Assembly (NCBI RefSeq): GCF_053574225.1
Contig: NC_135640.1
Span: 6,146,574 to 6,210,573, forward strand
Direction: 5' to 3'
Length of the DNA: 64,000 nucleotides
Source of the DNA: Canis aureus
Taxonomy: Eukaryota > Chordata > Mammalia > Carnivora > Canidae
How positions within the stretch are numbered: the first letter of the stretch is position 1; each line of letters opens with the position of its first letter. Shown piece after piece: positions 21,480 to 34,038 of this stretch. The notes below the pieces were generated by a model. That model had not been told where the DNA came from. It ran no database searches and saw only the letters and a list, made by a program, of their open reading frames with translations. The position numbers and the translations under genes were made by a program.

Positions 21480-23005
21480 CCTTCTTATTTTGAAATAATT
21501 ATAGTTCACAAAGATAATACAGAGATCAAAGATAGTTAGAGAGGTCCCATGTAGTGCTCACCCAGTTTCCCTTCATTGCATTACATCTTACATGCTACAG
21601 CACAAAACCCAAACTGGAAAATTGACTTTATCATTTAGAAAATTGACCTTCCTTTTCTCACATACGTAGACTGGCAAAACTACCAAGGTACAGAACTCAT
21701 ACATTACCTAGGAGATTTCCTTTTTGCTATATAGTTACTATATAGCCACACCTACCCTTTCCCTATCCATTTGTTATGACTCCTGGCAACCTCTAATATG
21801 CTCTACAGATTCATACATTGTTATTCATACATGCCTTATACGTGGAATCCTACAGTTTGCAGCCTTTGAGACTGTTTTTTTACTCAGCATAGTGCCTTTG
21901 AGATCTGTGCAAGTCATTGCAGGTATTAATCCTTTTCTATCCCTGGATCATAATTTACTGTGTGTATGTACTACAGTTCATTTAACTATTCACCTGCTAA
22001 AGGACATCTATTGTTTCTGGTTCTTGACTGTCACAAAAATGTGTAATGAACAATTGTGTATATTTGTGTGTACATAAGTTTTCATATCTCTGGGATAACC
22101 ATCTAGAAATACAATTGCGGAGTCATATGGGAAATGTATGCTAGAGTGGCTATACCATTTTACATTCCTGCTTGTAGTGTATACATGATCCAGTTTCTCC
22201 ATATTTTTGCGAGCATTTGGCATTGTCACTACCTTTATTTTAACTATTCTAAGTGGATATATAGTTGTGCAGGAGAATTTACATAGTAGATATGAAATTG
22301 CTATCTCAGGTTTGTCCTTGGCTGATATCTTTGAACTTGGACTTATAGTCAATTCCCACTATTTCTTACAAAGAATGGCTCATTTGTACCTAAATTCTCT
22401 GTAAAACAGTCTGGTTTATGTTGAGTTCCTGCTTTCCTTCTGGAAGTCTGGAATTTTGTTTTTTTAAAAGATTTATTTGTTTATTTGCAAGGTTTTTTTT
22501 TTTTTTCATCCTCTTAACATGGCAAAAGTGATGAAATCTAACTTGATATATTTGCTTATGCATAATTCCTTTGATATTATGTCTAAGAATACCTCACCAA
22601 ATCCTATGTGCCAAGGATATCTTCATGTTTTCCTATAAAAATTTTATATTGAATTCTGTCTTCTGTTTTAAGTTAAATTTGTATAATGTGTGAGGCTTAA
22701 GTCAAGGTTTTTAGTAAATGGATATCTGATTGCTTGATCTCCATTTGTTAAAAGTACCAACTTTCTTCCATTTAATGACTTCACATCTTTTTCAAAAACC
22801 AGTTGGTTATAACTAAATAATGCTACTTCTAAATTTTCTCTTTGGCTCTATTGATCTATGTTTCTTTCTTCCACCAGTACTATGCAGTCTTGATTACTGT
22901 AGTTATACAAAGTTATGCAAAGTGATTTCTTCTTTTCTTTTTTCCTTTTTCATAATTGAAGTTTTAGCTTTTCTTGTTCTTTGACCTTGGACAAAGCTAG
23001 CTTTT

Positions 23006-23198
23006 TGTTTTGTTTTTGCTTATTTATATGTATTTATATTTTAAGATTTTATTTATTGATTAACGAGAGACACAAAGAGAGGCAGAAGGAGAAGCAGGAT
23101 CCTCATGGGGAGCCTGATGTGGGACTCAATCCCAGGACCCCAGGATAACGACATGAACGGAAGGTAGACACTGAACCGCTGAGCCACCAGGCATCCCC
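23006..23198 (-). mobile_element. SINEC, antisense, with palindromic TSD
   Basis: T-rich tail on the left, then the SINE middle and the head ending GGCATCCCC at 23198. The flanking TSD AAAGCTAGCTTTT is perfect at 22993-23005 and 23199-23211. Confidence 0.92.
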
Positions 23199-24900
23199 AA
23201 AGCTAGCTTTTAGAATAATCTTGCCAAATTTACAAAATATCTCAGTGAAGATTTTAATAAGAATTTTGTTAAAACTGTATAACAATCTGAGGAGAATTGA
23301 CATCTTTAATATGTTTAGTCTTCCAATGGATAGACACAATCCATCTCTCCATTTATTTATTTCTCCTTTGGTTTCTTTTATCAAAATTTTCTAGTTTTCA
23401 ATGTATAGGTTATACGCATGCTTTGTTAGATCTACATCGAAGTATCCTTTTTTTGAGTGATCGTAAATTATGTTGTATTTCTGGTGTCTATATATTCATT
23501 GCTAGTATATAGAAATACAATTTGTGTGTGTTTTTCTCATATCTTGCAAACATACTGTACTCACTAATTAGGTCTAGGAATTATTTTCATGGATTCCTTG
23601 GGATTTTCTACACAAACCATTATATCATGAATGAATAGGAACAAATTTATTCCTTCATTTCTAATTGGAGTGCCCTTAGTTTCCTACACTTGCTGCTTTC
23701 AATTTTTCTTCTTTGTCTTTAGTTTTCAGAAGCTTTACTATGATACATTTTGGGATGGATTTCTTTGTGTTTACAATATGTTGGGTTTGTTCAGCTTTTT
23801 GAATCTGTTGATTTGTGTCTTTTGCCAAATTTAGAAAATTGTCAGCCATTATTTCTTTGAATAATTTTTCAACCTCATCTTCTTTCTCTTCTCCTAATAG
23901 AATATGATTACATGATTGATATATATTTTTAAAATTGTCCCACAGATTCCTGAGGCTCTGTTCATTTTAATTGCACTTCATTTCCTATTTGTGGTTAAGA
24001 CTAGGTGATTTCTATTGTTCTAATATTTTAAGTTCACTGATTCTTTTCCCAGCCACATCCATTCTGCTTTGAATTCCACCACTGTGGGTGGTTTTGTTTG
24101 TTTATTTTGTTGATAATAGTATTTTGGGGTAAAATCTATATTTGGTTATTATTTGTGTCTTCTATTTCTTTGCTGATACTTTCTAATTCTTTGAGAGACA
24201 TTCTCCTTTTTATTAGTTTTAAGCTTGTTCATAATTGCCTGTTGAAATAATTTTATGATACCTGTTTTATCATCCTTGTCAGATAATTCCACCATATCTG
24301 CCATGCATGTCAGTGTTGATATCTATTCATTGACTTTACTCATTCAAGCTGACATTTTTCTGGTTCTTTATATGACAGCTGATTTTCAGTTGAAAACTGG
24401 ACATTTTGGGTATTATGTTATGAGACTCTGGATCTCATTTAACTTTTTTGTTTGTTTATATTAGCTAGTTTTCCAACACTGCTTCAGGAGGGGAAGGAGG
24501 GTGGGTATCGCCTCCTTACTTCCAGGTAACTATGGAATTCTAGATTCTTTTCTTGGCCTGCACTTCTTGGCCTTCTCACCTAGAGATGAGAAGGTTCCTC
24601 ATTATTGGTGAACAGGGGTGGAGTGGAATTTTCAGCTGTCAGTATGCCTCAATAGAAACCAGCCTGGCTGAAAGGGGCAAGAAGATCTTGTTACTCCTCC
24701 CCACATAATCTCCACTGTCACTGATGGAAGAGGGAGGGCTCATTAATGTGGGCTGGTGGTAAAAACTTGTCTCTCCATAAGGCTTCTCCTGATGCCACCC
24801 CAGAAAGGTGTGTGCCTTGTCTTCAGAGTGGAGATGGAGTACAGACTCTCCATCTAATCTTCATTTACACTTAAAAGGGGGGGATGAAAAATTCTGACTC

Positions 24901-25127
24901 TCAGGGGATCTGGGTGGCTCAGTACATTAAGTATCTGCCTTTGGCTGAGGTCATGATCCTAGGGTCCTGGGATGGAGCCCCAGGTGGCATCAGTCTCCCT
25001 ATTCAGTGGGGAGTCTGTTCTTCCTCTCTTTGCTGCTGGTGCTTTCTTGCTCTCTCACTTGCTCTCTCTCAAATAAAATAAAATAAAATAAAATAAAATA
25101 AAATAAAATAAAACAAAACTTAAAAAA
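24901..25127 (+). mobile_element. Older SINEC with (AAAAT)n tail, sense
   Basis: Diverged head (GGGGATCTGGGTGGCTCAG), a middle with TATTCAGTGGGGAGTCTGTT, CT tract, then a tail of repeated AAAAT units at 25070-25112. TSDs GAAAAATTCTGACTC (24886-24900) and GAAAAATTCTGGCTC (25128-25142) differ at one base. Confidence 0.92.
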
Positions 25128-25392
25128 GAAAAATTCTGGCTCCCTACTTGGGCTTCTCTGACATAACCCCTGCAGGGAAGATGGGTGCCTCATTACAGTC
25201 TTGTGGAGATGGAAGGCATGGCTCCCCACTTAGCCTTTGCTGCTGGGGTGAGGATGGAACCACAGATTTTTCTGTGGTATTTGGTTGAAATGGGAGATTT
25301 CTTATCTAAATTATGTCTGTCTTATTCGGATGACTTTTTTCCTGGTCCTTTACTTAAAAAGAACAAGCTTTGTTTTCTATTTTGTTTATTTT

Positions 25393-25577
25393 ATTTTATT
25401 TTTTTTTTAGGATTTTATTTATTTACTCATGAGAGACAGAGAGAAGCAGAGACATAGGCAGAGGGAGAAGCAGGCTTCATGCTGGGAACCTGATGCATGA
25501 TTCAATCCCAGGACTCAGGATAACGCCTTGAGCCAAAGGCCAACGGCTCAACTGCTGAGCCACCCAGGAGTCCCTAG
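25393..25577 (-). mobile_element. SINEC, antisense
   Basis: T-rich tail, then AGAGAGAAGCAGAGACATAG and head complement ending GAGCCACCCAGGAGTCCC. The 12-bp TSD TTTGTTTATTTT is perfect at 25381-25392 and 25578-25589, though it is low complexity. Confidence 0.9.
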
Positions 25578-25790
25578 TTTGTTTATTTTCTGTGACAGTT
25601 GTCATTCCAGGGTTGGTAGCTTCTGCAGCACTAAGTTTTGGGGAAATGTGGCAAAAAAGAAAACTCAGTGATCTTACCACCGTGTCATTTCTTAGATCTC
25701 TCCTCATTTCAGAGTCTCCTTAAGTTTGTTTTATACATAATGTCTAGGGTTTTTTAGTTGCATTTGGTGGGAAGAATAAGAAAAAGACAA

Positions 25791-28700
25791 AAAACCCACC
25801 CTACTTCTACTCTATCTTTCCAGAAGCAAAAGTACCAAATCTATAGGATTTTAGTAAAGAATAAATAAGAAATTTCATCAAGAGACTAGAACAGTGACCA
25901 TTACTTAGAAACATTTAATAATTACTAGTATCCTCCTCTCATATCTGTATAAATATTCTGAAAATTAATTAAAAGAGTGATTACGTAAAATAAGGAATTA
26001 AGTTTCCTCACTGATAATATGATATATATTAAATTCACACATTAGTTAATCATCATCTATCAATAACTTGCATAGAGTTTGTGAGAAAGTGAGGAGTTTT
26101 GGAATACAATCTACTAAATGAAAGTCATATTTCTTCTGTACAGCACTTGCATGGATTTAATTATTTTGAAATCTTTGGTACAAGCTCCCAATTTATATTT
26201 CTTAAACATAATTACTAAGAAGGAATTGCATCAACTGGTTTCACTGCCCTATTGCTTTCCCATCTGTCCTTGACATTTAAATGGATTTTCTGAGGATGAA
26301 AGAACATAATAAAAAAAGAAAAAGAGAAAAAGTGATAAGAGCATAAATAGAGGTCAAAATTACTGAATTCTTTCTCCCATTTAACAGCTTGAAACTTTAG
26401 AGAGTCTAGAATTGTAGATATACTTGCTAGTTAAGCTGTTCCATATCAAGCTTTATCCATAATGGCACAAAATGAAAAACCAGATACTGGATAAACCATG
26501 ATCAATTTAACAGTCTTCATCCCTTTTCTTCTTTACATGGGGAATCATAGTACAGGTTATTACCTCTACTATCTTTCAGGGACTTTACACAAACATCCTT
26601 GACAAAAAATTTGCAAATTTGTGTTACCTAGTTTTCCTACTGTTTTATCCCTACCTTCTGCTTACACAGGGCTGCCTTGTTTTTTTTTTAATGTGTGTCT
26701 TTTCACTTTTATTATATTAAATGTTACTATTTCCAAAGCCTTTGCACAGAGCTCTGTGTTCTTAGGAGGGACAGCACTATATAAATTCAACGAGTGAAGC
26801 CAAGATTGAAATCCAATAAAGGAGAACCTCTAGAAATTATTAAATACTTCACTGACAGAGAAATTAAACCTTGATATACCATTTCCTTATCTTTTCACTG
26901 CAGTGGAATCAGTGAAATCAATATATCTGAAATGAACCGCATATGGTCCATTCAGAAGAATGGCTCTGGCAAAAAAGGGAACAGCTTTTAAAACTTGTCA
27001 AGACTGCTCATTCCTTTCAAACAGTGGGACAGAGTTGTAGCAAACTGTTGTTGTTGTTGCTGCTGTTGTTGTTCCTAGGTTGTAAAGTGAATGCTGTTAA
27101 TTTCGATGGACCCACAAATAGATGCTAATGGACCCCAGTATTCAAAATTGAAAATTCCATGACACAGTCACAGTATCATAAAAAGTCATGCTTGTTTCAC
27201 ATGTGGAACTTGGAGGTATCGGCATCAACAAGTTGTAATAAATATGACAGATAAAGAATTGGTTTATTTGCAATTTAGCTAGAAGGCACTAGTATCCAAT
27301 CTCCAATTAACATTATGATCAGCTTAACACAGGATATATGACCATCAATAGTTAACAGACAACAGTACACACAGATGGCTGGTGATTCTTTAACATTTCT
27401 TTTATTCTGGCCACACTCATCTATTTTAAGTTTAAGGAATAAATATGTGATTATGTACATGTTCCTAGAGATGAATACCAAACTGAAAGATGGAACAATT
27501 AGAGAATAATACACCAGACACGTGCCAGGTACCGCATAAAGTACTTTTGCATACATTTTGTCATCAAATACCCCAAGTTCCACTACATGTTAGGCAGTGA
27601 TGGCCTATTCTAGACTTGTAATCACAGCTCCAGACATGTGTTCAACCTCGGAGGAGATGCTCCATCTATAGGCCTCCTCAAAAGTACGGTATTAAGTGGT
27701 TGTGAGTGGTACCAGGTGTTTTCACTGCATTACTCTTATTTATATGTGATTTGTTTAGGAGTAAACCCCTCATCCAGTCAAAACGTGGGCTGCCAACAAA
27801 AAAAGATATTCCGGGCCAAACAAATTCTTTCTTTCAGGACAAATGGAAACAATCTTTTGGTGGCTGGCTGTGTATGCTTGGTTCAGTCAGAAAACAAAAA
27901 CCACTCAGAGATTTGGATAGAGAGAATACAGAGAATTTTTGCATATGTCACTTCAAAGATGAGAAGAAGCAATAAGTTTATCATTCCCTAAGACTAGGAG
28001 AAAAAGGAACAACTTTGAATTATTAAGATTTAGAAAACTAGTTAAGGGGCCCTGCAGATCTGAATCTCTAGTTTCTGAGTAGAAGATGCTGGGCAATGCT
28101 GTCGAGGTTTCTGACCTTGGAGGAGAAAACTGAATTGTCCGGTACCCAGGCCAGACCTTTAAAAAGGGAGCACAGGCTTCTGGTATTGATATAGGGTAAG
28201 ATCAGGCTGGGTCTGTACATGAGGAAAAAACTGTGAACTGGATTTGCTATCTCCTAGAAGAAGGAACTGCTGCTTCTTGGATTAATCATTATTAAGAGTA
28301 ATGATCACAGAAGCAAGCAGAAAGAAAGCAATTGAGAAGGAGCAACTCTCTTCTTCTTCCTCTAGCCTTCTGCTCTTCTAGCACTCTCTACTGACAAGCC
28401 AACAAGGAGCCAGCAAAGCAGATACTTGGCTTGTAGAATCTGAGCTCCAGCATCACAGAGCAGATTATACAAGGATAGGTTTGAATCTGAGAAATTAAAA
28501 AAAAAAAAAAAGTCTTAGTAACTATTATAGTCTGCTTCTTTGGCTACTCAGCTTTCATATATGCTCTTCTATATATATTTAACTTTCCTACAACAACAAA
28601 ACAACTTATGCTTCTACTTGATAAGATACAACTATCATTCATTCAATTGAAGATGTTCTTATACTCTACTGAAATAAAAAGGTGTAATATTCCAACAATT

Positions 28701-28994
28701 TTTGTATATGAGTCTGGAAGACTGTCACATTATCCATCTCTGATTTATGTTAATTTTCCCTCAATTTCAGTCATAGTCACATCTACATATTTTGTTCCTT
28801 GAATTATACTCCTGTTACCTGAGTGGTAAACTGTGTTACTACATTATACATGTAACCTTCTACAAAGTTTGAATAAAGTAATGAGGAGAAGAAAAAAATA
28901 GAAAAAGAAAATTGTATACACACATACACATACACATGAATACATACATACAATATGCAAGAAGAAAATATGTAAATATCAATACCAATATAAA
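25791..28994. other. Unassigned sequence
   Basis: No recognised gene. A (TTG)n tract lies at 27043-27073 and an A-run at 28497-28512. A GAAGGAGCAACTCTCTTCTT-type passage at 28330-28440 may be another old repeat. Overlapping frames at 27638-27991 (117 codons) and 27706-27975 (89 codons) resemble nothing I know and lack coding-like context. Confidence 0.45.
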
Positions 28995-31062
28995 TATAAA
29001 GCAAGGAATTCCTCATTTCTGTAACTGATCTTGAAAGAATAGTTGATATTTATAATTTCAGTCTTACATTAGTTACTCCACTTTTTTTTCACCCTTAAGC
29101 CATGGGCTTTAGGCCATAGTCAATGTTTTATAACTTCCTTTTTCTAGAACTCTTTCCAGGTATTTTTTTGCCTTCAACTGATTAGGTCACTTTTTTTCTT
29201 AGTATGATACTCTTGAACTTTCATTCTTGAAGGGGTTAAAATCTTAGTAATCCTTATTTTTTTCTTTAAAATTTTCCACTAACTTGATTATCAGACATAG
29301 AAGTACTATAAGACATCTTCCCAAATTTTCTTCATTCTATACATAATCTTTGCTGTCCCCATTTTCTGGCAGCAACCAACTTCCCTCTTGTTAATCTGTA
29401 TTCATCACTCCAGTGATTAGAGTAACCATCTGTTTGTTCAGTGGCATGGAGCAAAAAAGGACCAGATGACAGTATCAAGTTTTAATTTAATGAAACCATG
29501 GATGTATCTTTGGTGGAAATCTTTCTCCTTCAAAGAAGAACCTCCAAAACATAAGAGATCAAAGTTGAGGGAACAGGAAGCAAAAACTCTATGATTTTGC
29601 TAGTGAGAGGACCCACTCCCACTCTTTGATTCCTAGGGCAATGTATTCTGAAAATAAGAGACAGAAAATGTATTGGCCAGTGATTAAAGCATATGCTGCA
29701 CCAAAAAGATAAAACTCCATCTTTTCAAATGTTTGTGATTTTCCCCCAAACTGGCACTCTAATAGAGTCTTCATTAGCCTTCCCATCAATGGATTAGGAA
29801 AGCTGCTGATAAAACCAATGAACTCCATGAGTAAAAGCCCTTTGCTGGTCTTCTTTTGCTATTAAATACACTTTTTTTGACCAAAATCAATGTTATACAA
29901 AATATCATATCATGATACAAATACCATTTATGGTATGATAAGCCATACCATAAATCCATGGATGGTGGTAGTGGCGGAAAAATTGAGTGTAAACAAGGCA
30001 AATCCATATCCAGAATACATGTCTATTTCCATAAGGACAAAACTCAGCTTCCTCCTTGATAAAAGTATTCCAGTGTAATGAGCCTGTTATCAGGTGTTTG
30101 GTAATTCCATGGAATGTTTCCCTACTAGATTTTAGTATTGGTCTTCACTCTTGGTAGATACGGCCCTCAGCAGTAGCTAATAAGTTAAGCATTATTATGA
30201 TGAAGAACATCCATGTAAATGAGACTATGGTAAGCTTTATTCCTGCCACTATGGTTGTCATGGACATAGCAAGAATTTGGTGTCTAGATAAAGAGATTGA
30301 CTGAAGTCCATGAATGTGTCATTTTGTCAACCTAAGAATGTCTTCTGAAGGAGCATTCAGATATGACACAATTGTTTTCAGACTCTGTACTCACTCTGAC
30401 AGACCCATCCACACATCTCTAACCCAGACCTCAATCATCAATTTTCCAACCCTATTCTTTACAGGTTTCTAACTGTCCAGGAAAACTATTAGTAGCTACC
30501 CATAAATTAATATAGATTTGGGGTTTTTTAGGCCATAATTTGGTTTAGACAAAGTGAACAGTCAATGTAATACTTAAAGTTCTGGACACTAGAATATTTT
30601 CCTTCAAACTTTCCTTGAAGTTTCCTAAGGCCAGCTCTGAATTAAGCTTTAATGGCTGATTGGTTAACCAGGCCTGGATACTTTACCTCTTAGTCAGTGG
30701 GTCAGAGGGAACTCCCCAAAAAGCCATAGGAGAAAAAGAACCAATATGACAGAAATTATTGCTAAAAATGTTTGAGCCTATACTCATTCAATTTACATGT
30801 GCCTTCTAGACTTCCTCAAGCATAAGTCTTTATATTTATTTTTGTTGATTGATTGCTGCTGCAAATACCCAAACTTAAGACTTGGTCAGTCAGATGACAT
30901 CATTTCCTAATAAGAAGCACAAATCATACAATTACTTACACTATAGTTAAGTGTTCAATGTCTTCCAGGGCTCAACAGCAAGCAAGGAGCTATGTCTTAA
31001 AGGGGAGAACAGCTATTTGTGAAAGTGGACAAGGGTTTCTTGAAAACCACACAGGACTCTTC

Positions 31063-31466
31063 TTTTTTTTTTTAAGACGTTATTTTGTTTTTTTTTTTTT
31101 AATTTTTATTTATTTATGATAGTCACAGAGAGAGAGAGAGAGAGAGAGAGAGGCAGAGGGAGAAGCAGGCTCCATGCACCGGGAGCCCGATGTGGGATTC
31201 GATCCCGGGTCTCCAGGATCGCGCCCTGGGCCAAAGGCAGGCGCTAAACCGCTGCGCCACCCAGGGATCCCAAAGACGTTATTTATTCATGCATGAGACA
31301 TGGAGGGAGAGAGAGAGAGAGAGAGAGAGGCAGAGACAGAGACACAGACAGAGGGAGAAGCAGTATCCCTGCAGGGAGCCTGATGCAGGACTCTATCCCT
31401 GGACCCTGAGATCATGCCCTGAGCTGAAGACAGACACTCAACCCCTGAGCCACCCAGACATCCCTG
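31063..31466 (-). mobile_element. Older SINEC, antisense, split by a younger SINE
   Basis: The body lies at 31285-31466 (GCATGAGACATGGAGGGAG ... GAGCCACCCAGACATCCCT). The far end of its T-rich tail lies at 31063-31073, on the other side of the younger SINE. Short, imperfect TSD candidates GACTCTTCT (31054-31062) and GATTCTTCT (31467-31475) flank the whole. Confidence 0.85.
31086..31272 (-). mobile_element. Young SINEC_Cf-type SINE nested in the older SINE tail
   Basis: Very clean copy: T-rich tail, an (AG)n run of about 24 bases, GGCTCCATGCACCGGGAGCC, GGGATTCGATCCCGGGTCTC, and head complement CGCTGCGCCACCCAGGGATC. The TSD AAGACGTTATTT is perfect at 31074-31085 and 31273-31284. Many CpGs are intact, which suggests youth. 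Confidence 0.95.
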
Positions 31467-32050
31467 TGATTCTTCTATTAGTCCTTATTAGAAGCTTCAT
31501 ACAGAATCCCCATTTGCCACAGACACTTTAAGCAATATTGGATTATTTGTTTATAAGGAAAAGTAGGAAAGTAGCTGGACACCAGTCCACAATTGCTGCT
31601 AAGTCATCTCTTGCTTTGGTTCCCACTAAAAACTGCCAGTCTTACAGGCTACTTGGTAAATGGTTCAAATTATCATATCTAAGTAAGGTATATGATGCTC
31701 CCAAAGCCAAAAAGACCCACCAAGCACTGTAGTCTTTTTTTTTTTTTTTTTTTTAATGCTGGTAGCAGTACAAAGTGAACAATTTGTCTTTCAATGTGAA
31801 GGGAATATTACAACAAACCCCACATCTTCGTACTGAGTTTTAGGAACTAGACTGTATGTTCATTTATAGAGACACCATGAACAATTAACCATCAATAGAT
31901 CCCCCTGGATCAAAACTTTCTAATTACCATGTTATCTTTGGTGTTATTTTCAGTGGGAAAAATAAGAAAAAAAAAAAAAAAGAAAAGAAAATGTTAAGCT
32001 CTACCCACCCAGTATCTAGCGAATATCTGGCATTGAGTTATCCCTAACAA

Positions 32051-32103
32051 ATTAGAAAGCTCATTTCTAAAAAAAAAAAAAAAAAATTAGAATGCTAATT
32101 TCT
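32051..32103 (+). mobile_element. Poly(A) tract between 18-bp target-site duplications
   Basis: ATTAGAAAGCTCATTTCT (32051-32068) and ATTAGAATGCTAATTTCT (32086-32103) match at 16 of 18 bases and flank a pure A run (32069-32085). As at 20535, an A-tail with duplicated target and no element body. The two mismatches make it older than the first. Confidence 0.6.
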
Positions 32104-33230
32104 ATTGCATTGTCTCTACCATCATGCTTGTTCTACAGAAGACAGCTAACAGACAGGATTTCAAGAATGCTGATGCTTTACTCATTAATATATTTCTTAA
32201 TATCTTAATCAATGAAAGGGTTCTCTGAATCCTATGAGGGCAGGTATTGGGAGAGGAGGTATGTGTATCATACATGAAAAGTCCACAGCAATATTCCTTA
32301 TGCTTCAATTACTTGAATTTCTTTTTCTTAATTATTCCAGAAAAGTTGTGGCATCTCAACCTCATTAAATTCAGAGCATGGTTTTGTTCAAACATTAGTC
32401 AACTAACCAAGTAAACTCCTATAGCCACTTCCAGGTGCAGTTACACATTAATCCAGGATCCTTGGTAAGCACATTCATATCAATAAATGCAACTCCATTT
32501 AGTGTTATTTCTTCTTACTTCATCTATCATCCTTAGAATATATTCTCATGCATATTTCACATATTTCTTCTGATAAGAATTAGTGAAATCTTGAAATTAT
32601 TTTGACACATAGGCTATTTCCTCCCTGAGCATTTTTTTGTACTCACCCGTATGGAACATGATGTAATCTGTAATTTATCCCTCTTTATAGACCTAGTGAC
32701 AACAATGTGTTTAAGGGCTTATTCTTAAGTAAAATTAGCATCTATTTGCAATAAAACTGATGTAAATAATGTTAGTATGGGATATTTAAACAGAGAAAGA
32801 CTCCTGATACAAGTGGAAGGAAGCTGCTTCCATTAGCAAGATAAGCTAAGAGTAACTGAGAAGTTCAAGTTCTCTAGTTTCATCTGGGTCCAACTAGCCT
32901 TCCCCATTCCAGGCTTTAGATACTCAGCCCTTTACAGTCGTTGTCATAATACTCATGTGAGAGAACTGCAAAACAGTGAATTTAACTCACATTGCAATTC
33001 TGCAACCCAAACAATGAAATTTGTGTTTAGTTTTAGCCATATCGGCTCGGTCTGTTTTATGGGAGTCATAGGTCTATATGTTTCCCAATGGTCACTTGAC
33101 CTGAGAAATAAAGATGTGAGCATATCATTTTGTTTCTGTAAGCACTTCTATGCACTCAGAAAATCTGCATCATGGACCTTTTGGTCAGCAGTACTTCCAT
33201 AATTGAAAAGTGCAACAGTTATTTGGTCTG

Positions 33231-34038
33231 CTGAGGCTCTTGCTTCAGTAAGCATTTCACGATAAGATGTGTGATAATTGGTTTAACTATGATGATAATG
33301 CATACTAGAGGTTACTAGCATTCCATTTCCCATTGCCAAAAACAAACACACACAACACTTCAACACTTCATTAAAGACCAATAATACGACTCATACAAGT
33401 CCCAAATCATATCTGATGATTTCTTTGCTGCAAAAAATTTCCTATCAGTTATGAGACAGAAACCACATCAGTTATTTGAATAAGAAAACTGAATATAAGG
33501 AATTTTTAACTAGGTATAATATTTTTAATTAGTTAACCAAAAAGTAATAACACTTTTCATAGAGGTTACAATTGTAGGAAATAACTATTACCTCTGGGAC
33601 TATAAGAACAAAAGAAAGAGGTTGTAATTATCAAAGTTAGAAGCTTGAAGAAGCCTCTGGCTTGGAGACACATATCTCTAAGGCAGTAATGCCAGCTACT
33701 TGGGTGCTGTCTTTGATGGAGGAGTAGTTAAACTGGTTATGCGATTGTTAGAAAATCTGCATACTGGATTCAGTTGCTCCTAAAGATGAAAACTGCAGGC
33801 CTGGTGAACAAGAATAGAGAGGATGACACTTATAGGAACAGCAAGAAGATAGAAAGAAAACAACAAACAAAAGGAAAGAGCAAGTCTCTACTTTTTTTCC
33901 AGCATTGCTTCCTCTTTCCAATGTTTTACATTGACACAGTCTCTTATGAAATAACTGGCAAAGAATAAATGTGCTTTATAGAGTTTAAGCCTGAGAATCA
34001 CAAAACAGAGAGAGACGTGGGCATTTGGACAATAAATT
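33231..34038. other. Unassigned sequence
   Basis: No gene or repeat recognised. It may include the 5' side of the antisense ERV interior, but nothing decisive was seen. Confidence 0.4.

Larger units (their letters stand above)
21480..25790 (-). mobile_element. Ancient L1 (L1M-type), antisense
   Basis: It starts at the left with 3'-UTR-like sequence (TTTTGAAATAATTATAGTTC, AGAGAGGTCCCATGTAG). It runs through ORF2 C-terminal sequence (minus frame 23384-23103 holds INKWRDGLCLSIGRLNILKMS) into diverged 5'-side sequence on the right (GACATTTTTCTGGTTC..., CTTCTCTGACATAACCCC). Similar passages are familiar from ancient mammalian L1/HAL1 elements. Three SINEs interrupt it at 23006, 24901 and 25393. 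Whether the part right of 23670 is the same element or a second one is uncertain. Confidence 0.7.
28995..33230 (-). mobile_element. ERV-L-class endogenous retrovirus interior (gag-pol), antisense, decayed
   Basis: The minus strand keeps nucleotide similarity, in the right order, to ERV-L-type pol. RT/RNase H-side sequence is at about 31735-31476, the RNase H region near 30560-30440, and integrase and its C-terminal side at 30150-29000. The 79-codon minus frame 29828-29589 (for example GRLMKTLLECQFGGKSQTF) is an integrase-region remnant. Sequence from 31985 to 33230 looks like the gag side but is less certain. Stops, frameshifts, two SINEs and poly(A) tracts break it everywhere. I recognised no LTR at either end. 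The call is from memory of the family. Confidence 0.65.

Noticed and set aside
21724..22352. Overlapping 117- and 114-codon frames on opposite strands
   Set aside because: Both lie in the 3' UTR of an ancient antisense L1; open by chance.
27638..27991. 117-codon frame in unassigned sequence
   Set aside because: No motif recognised, and a second overlapping frame (27706-27975) is also open. No splice, codon or homology evidence can be given from sequence alone.
28497..28512. A further poly(A)-only insertion, also considered at the A/T-runs at 31738 and 31965
   Set aside because: No direct repeat could be found on the two sides of these runs.
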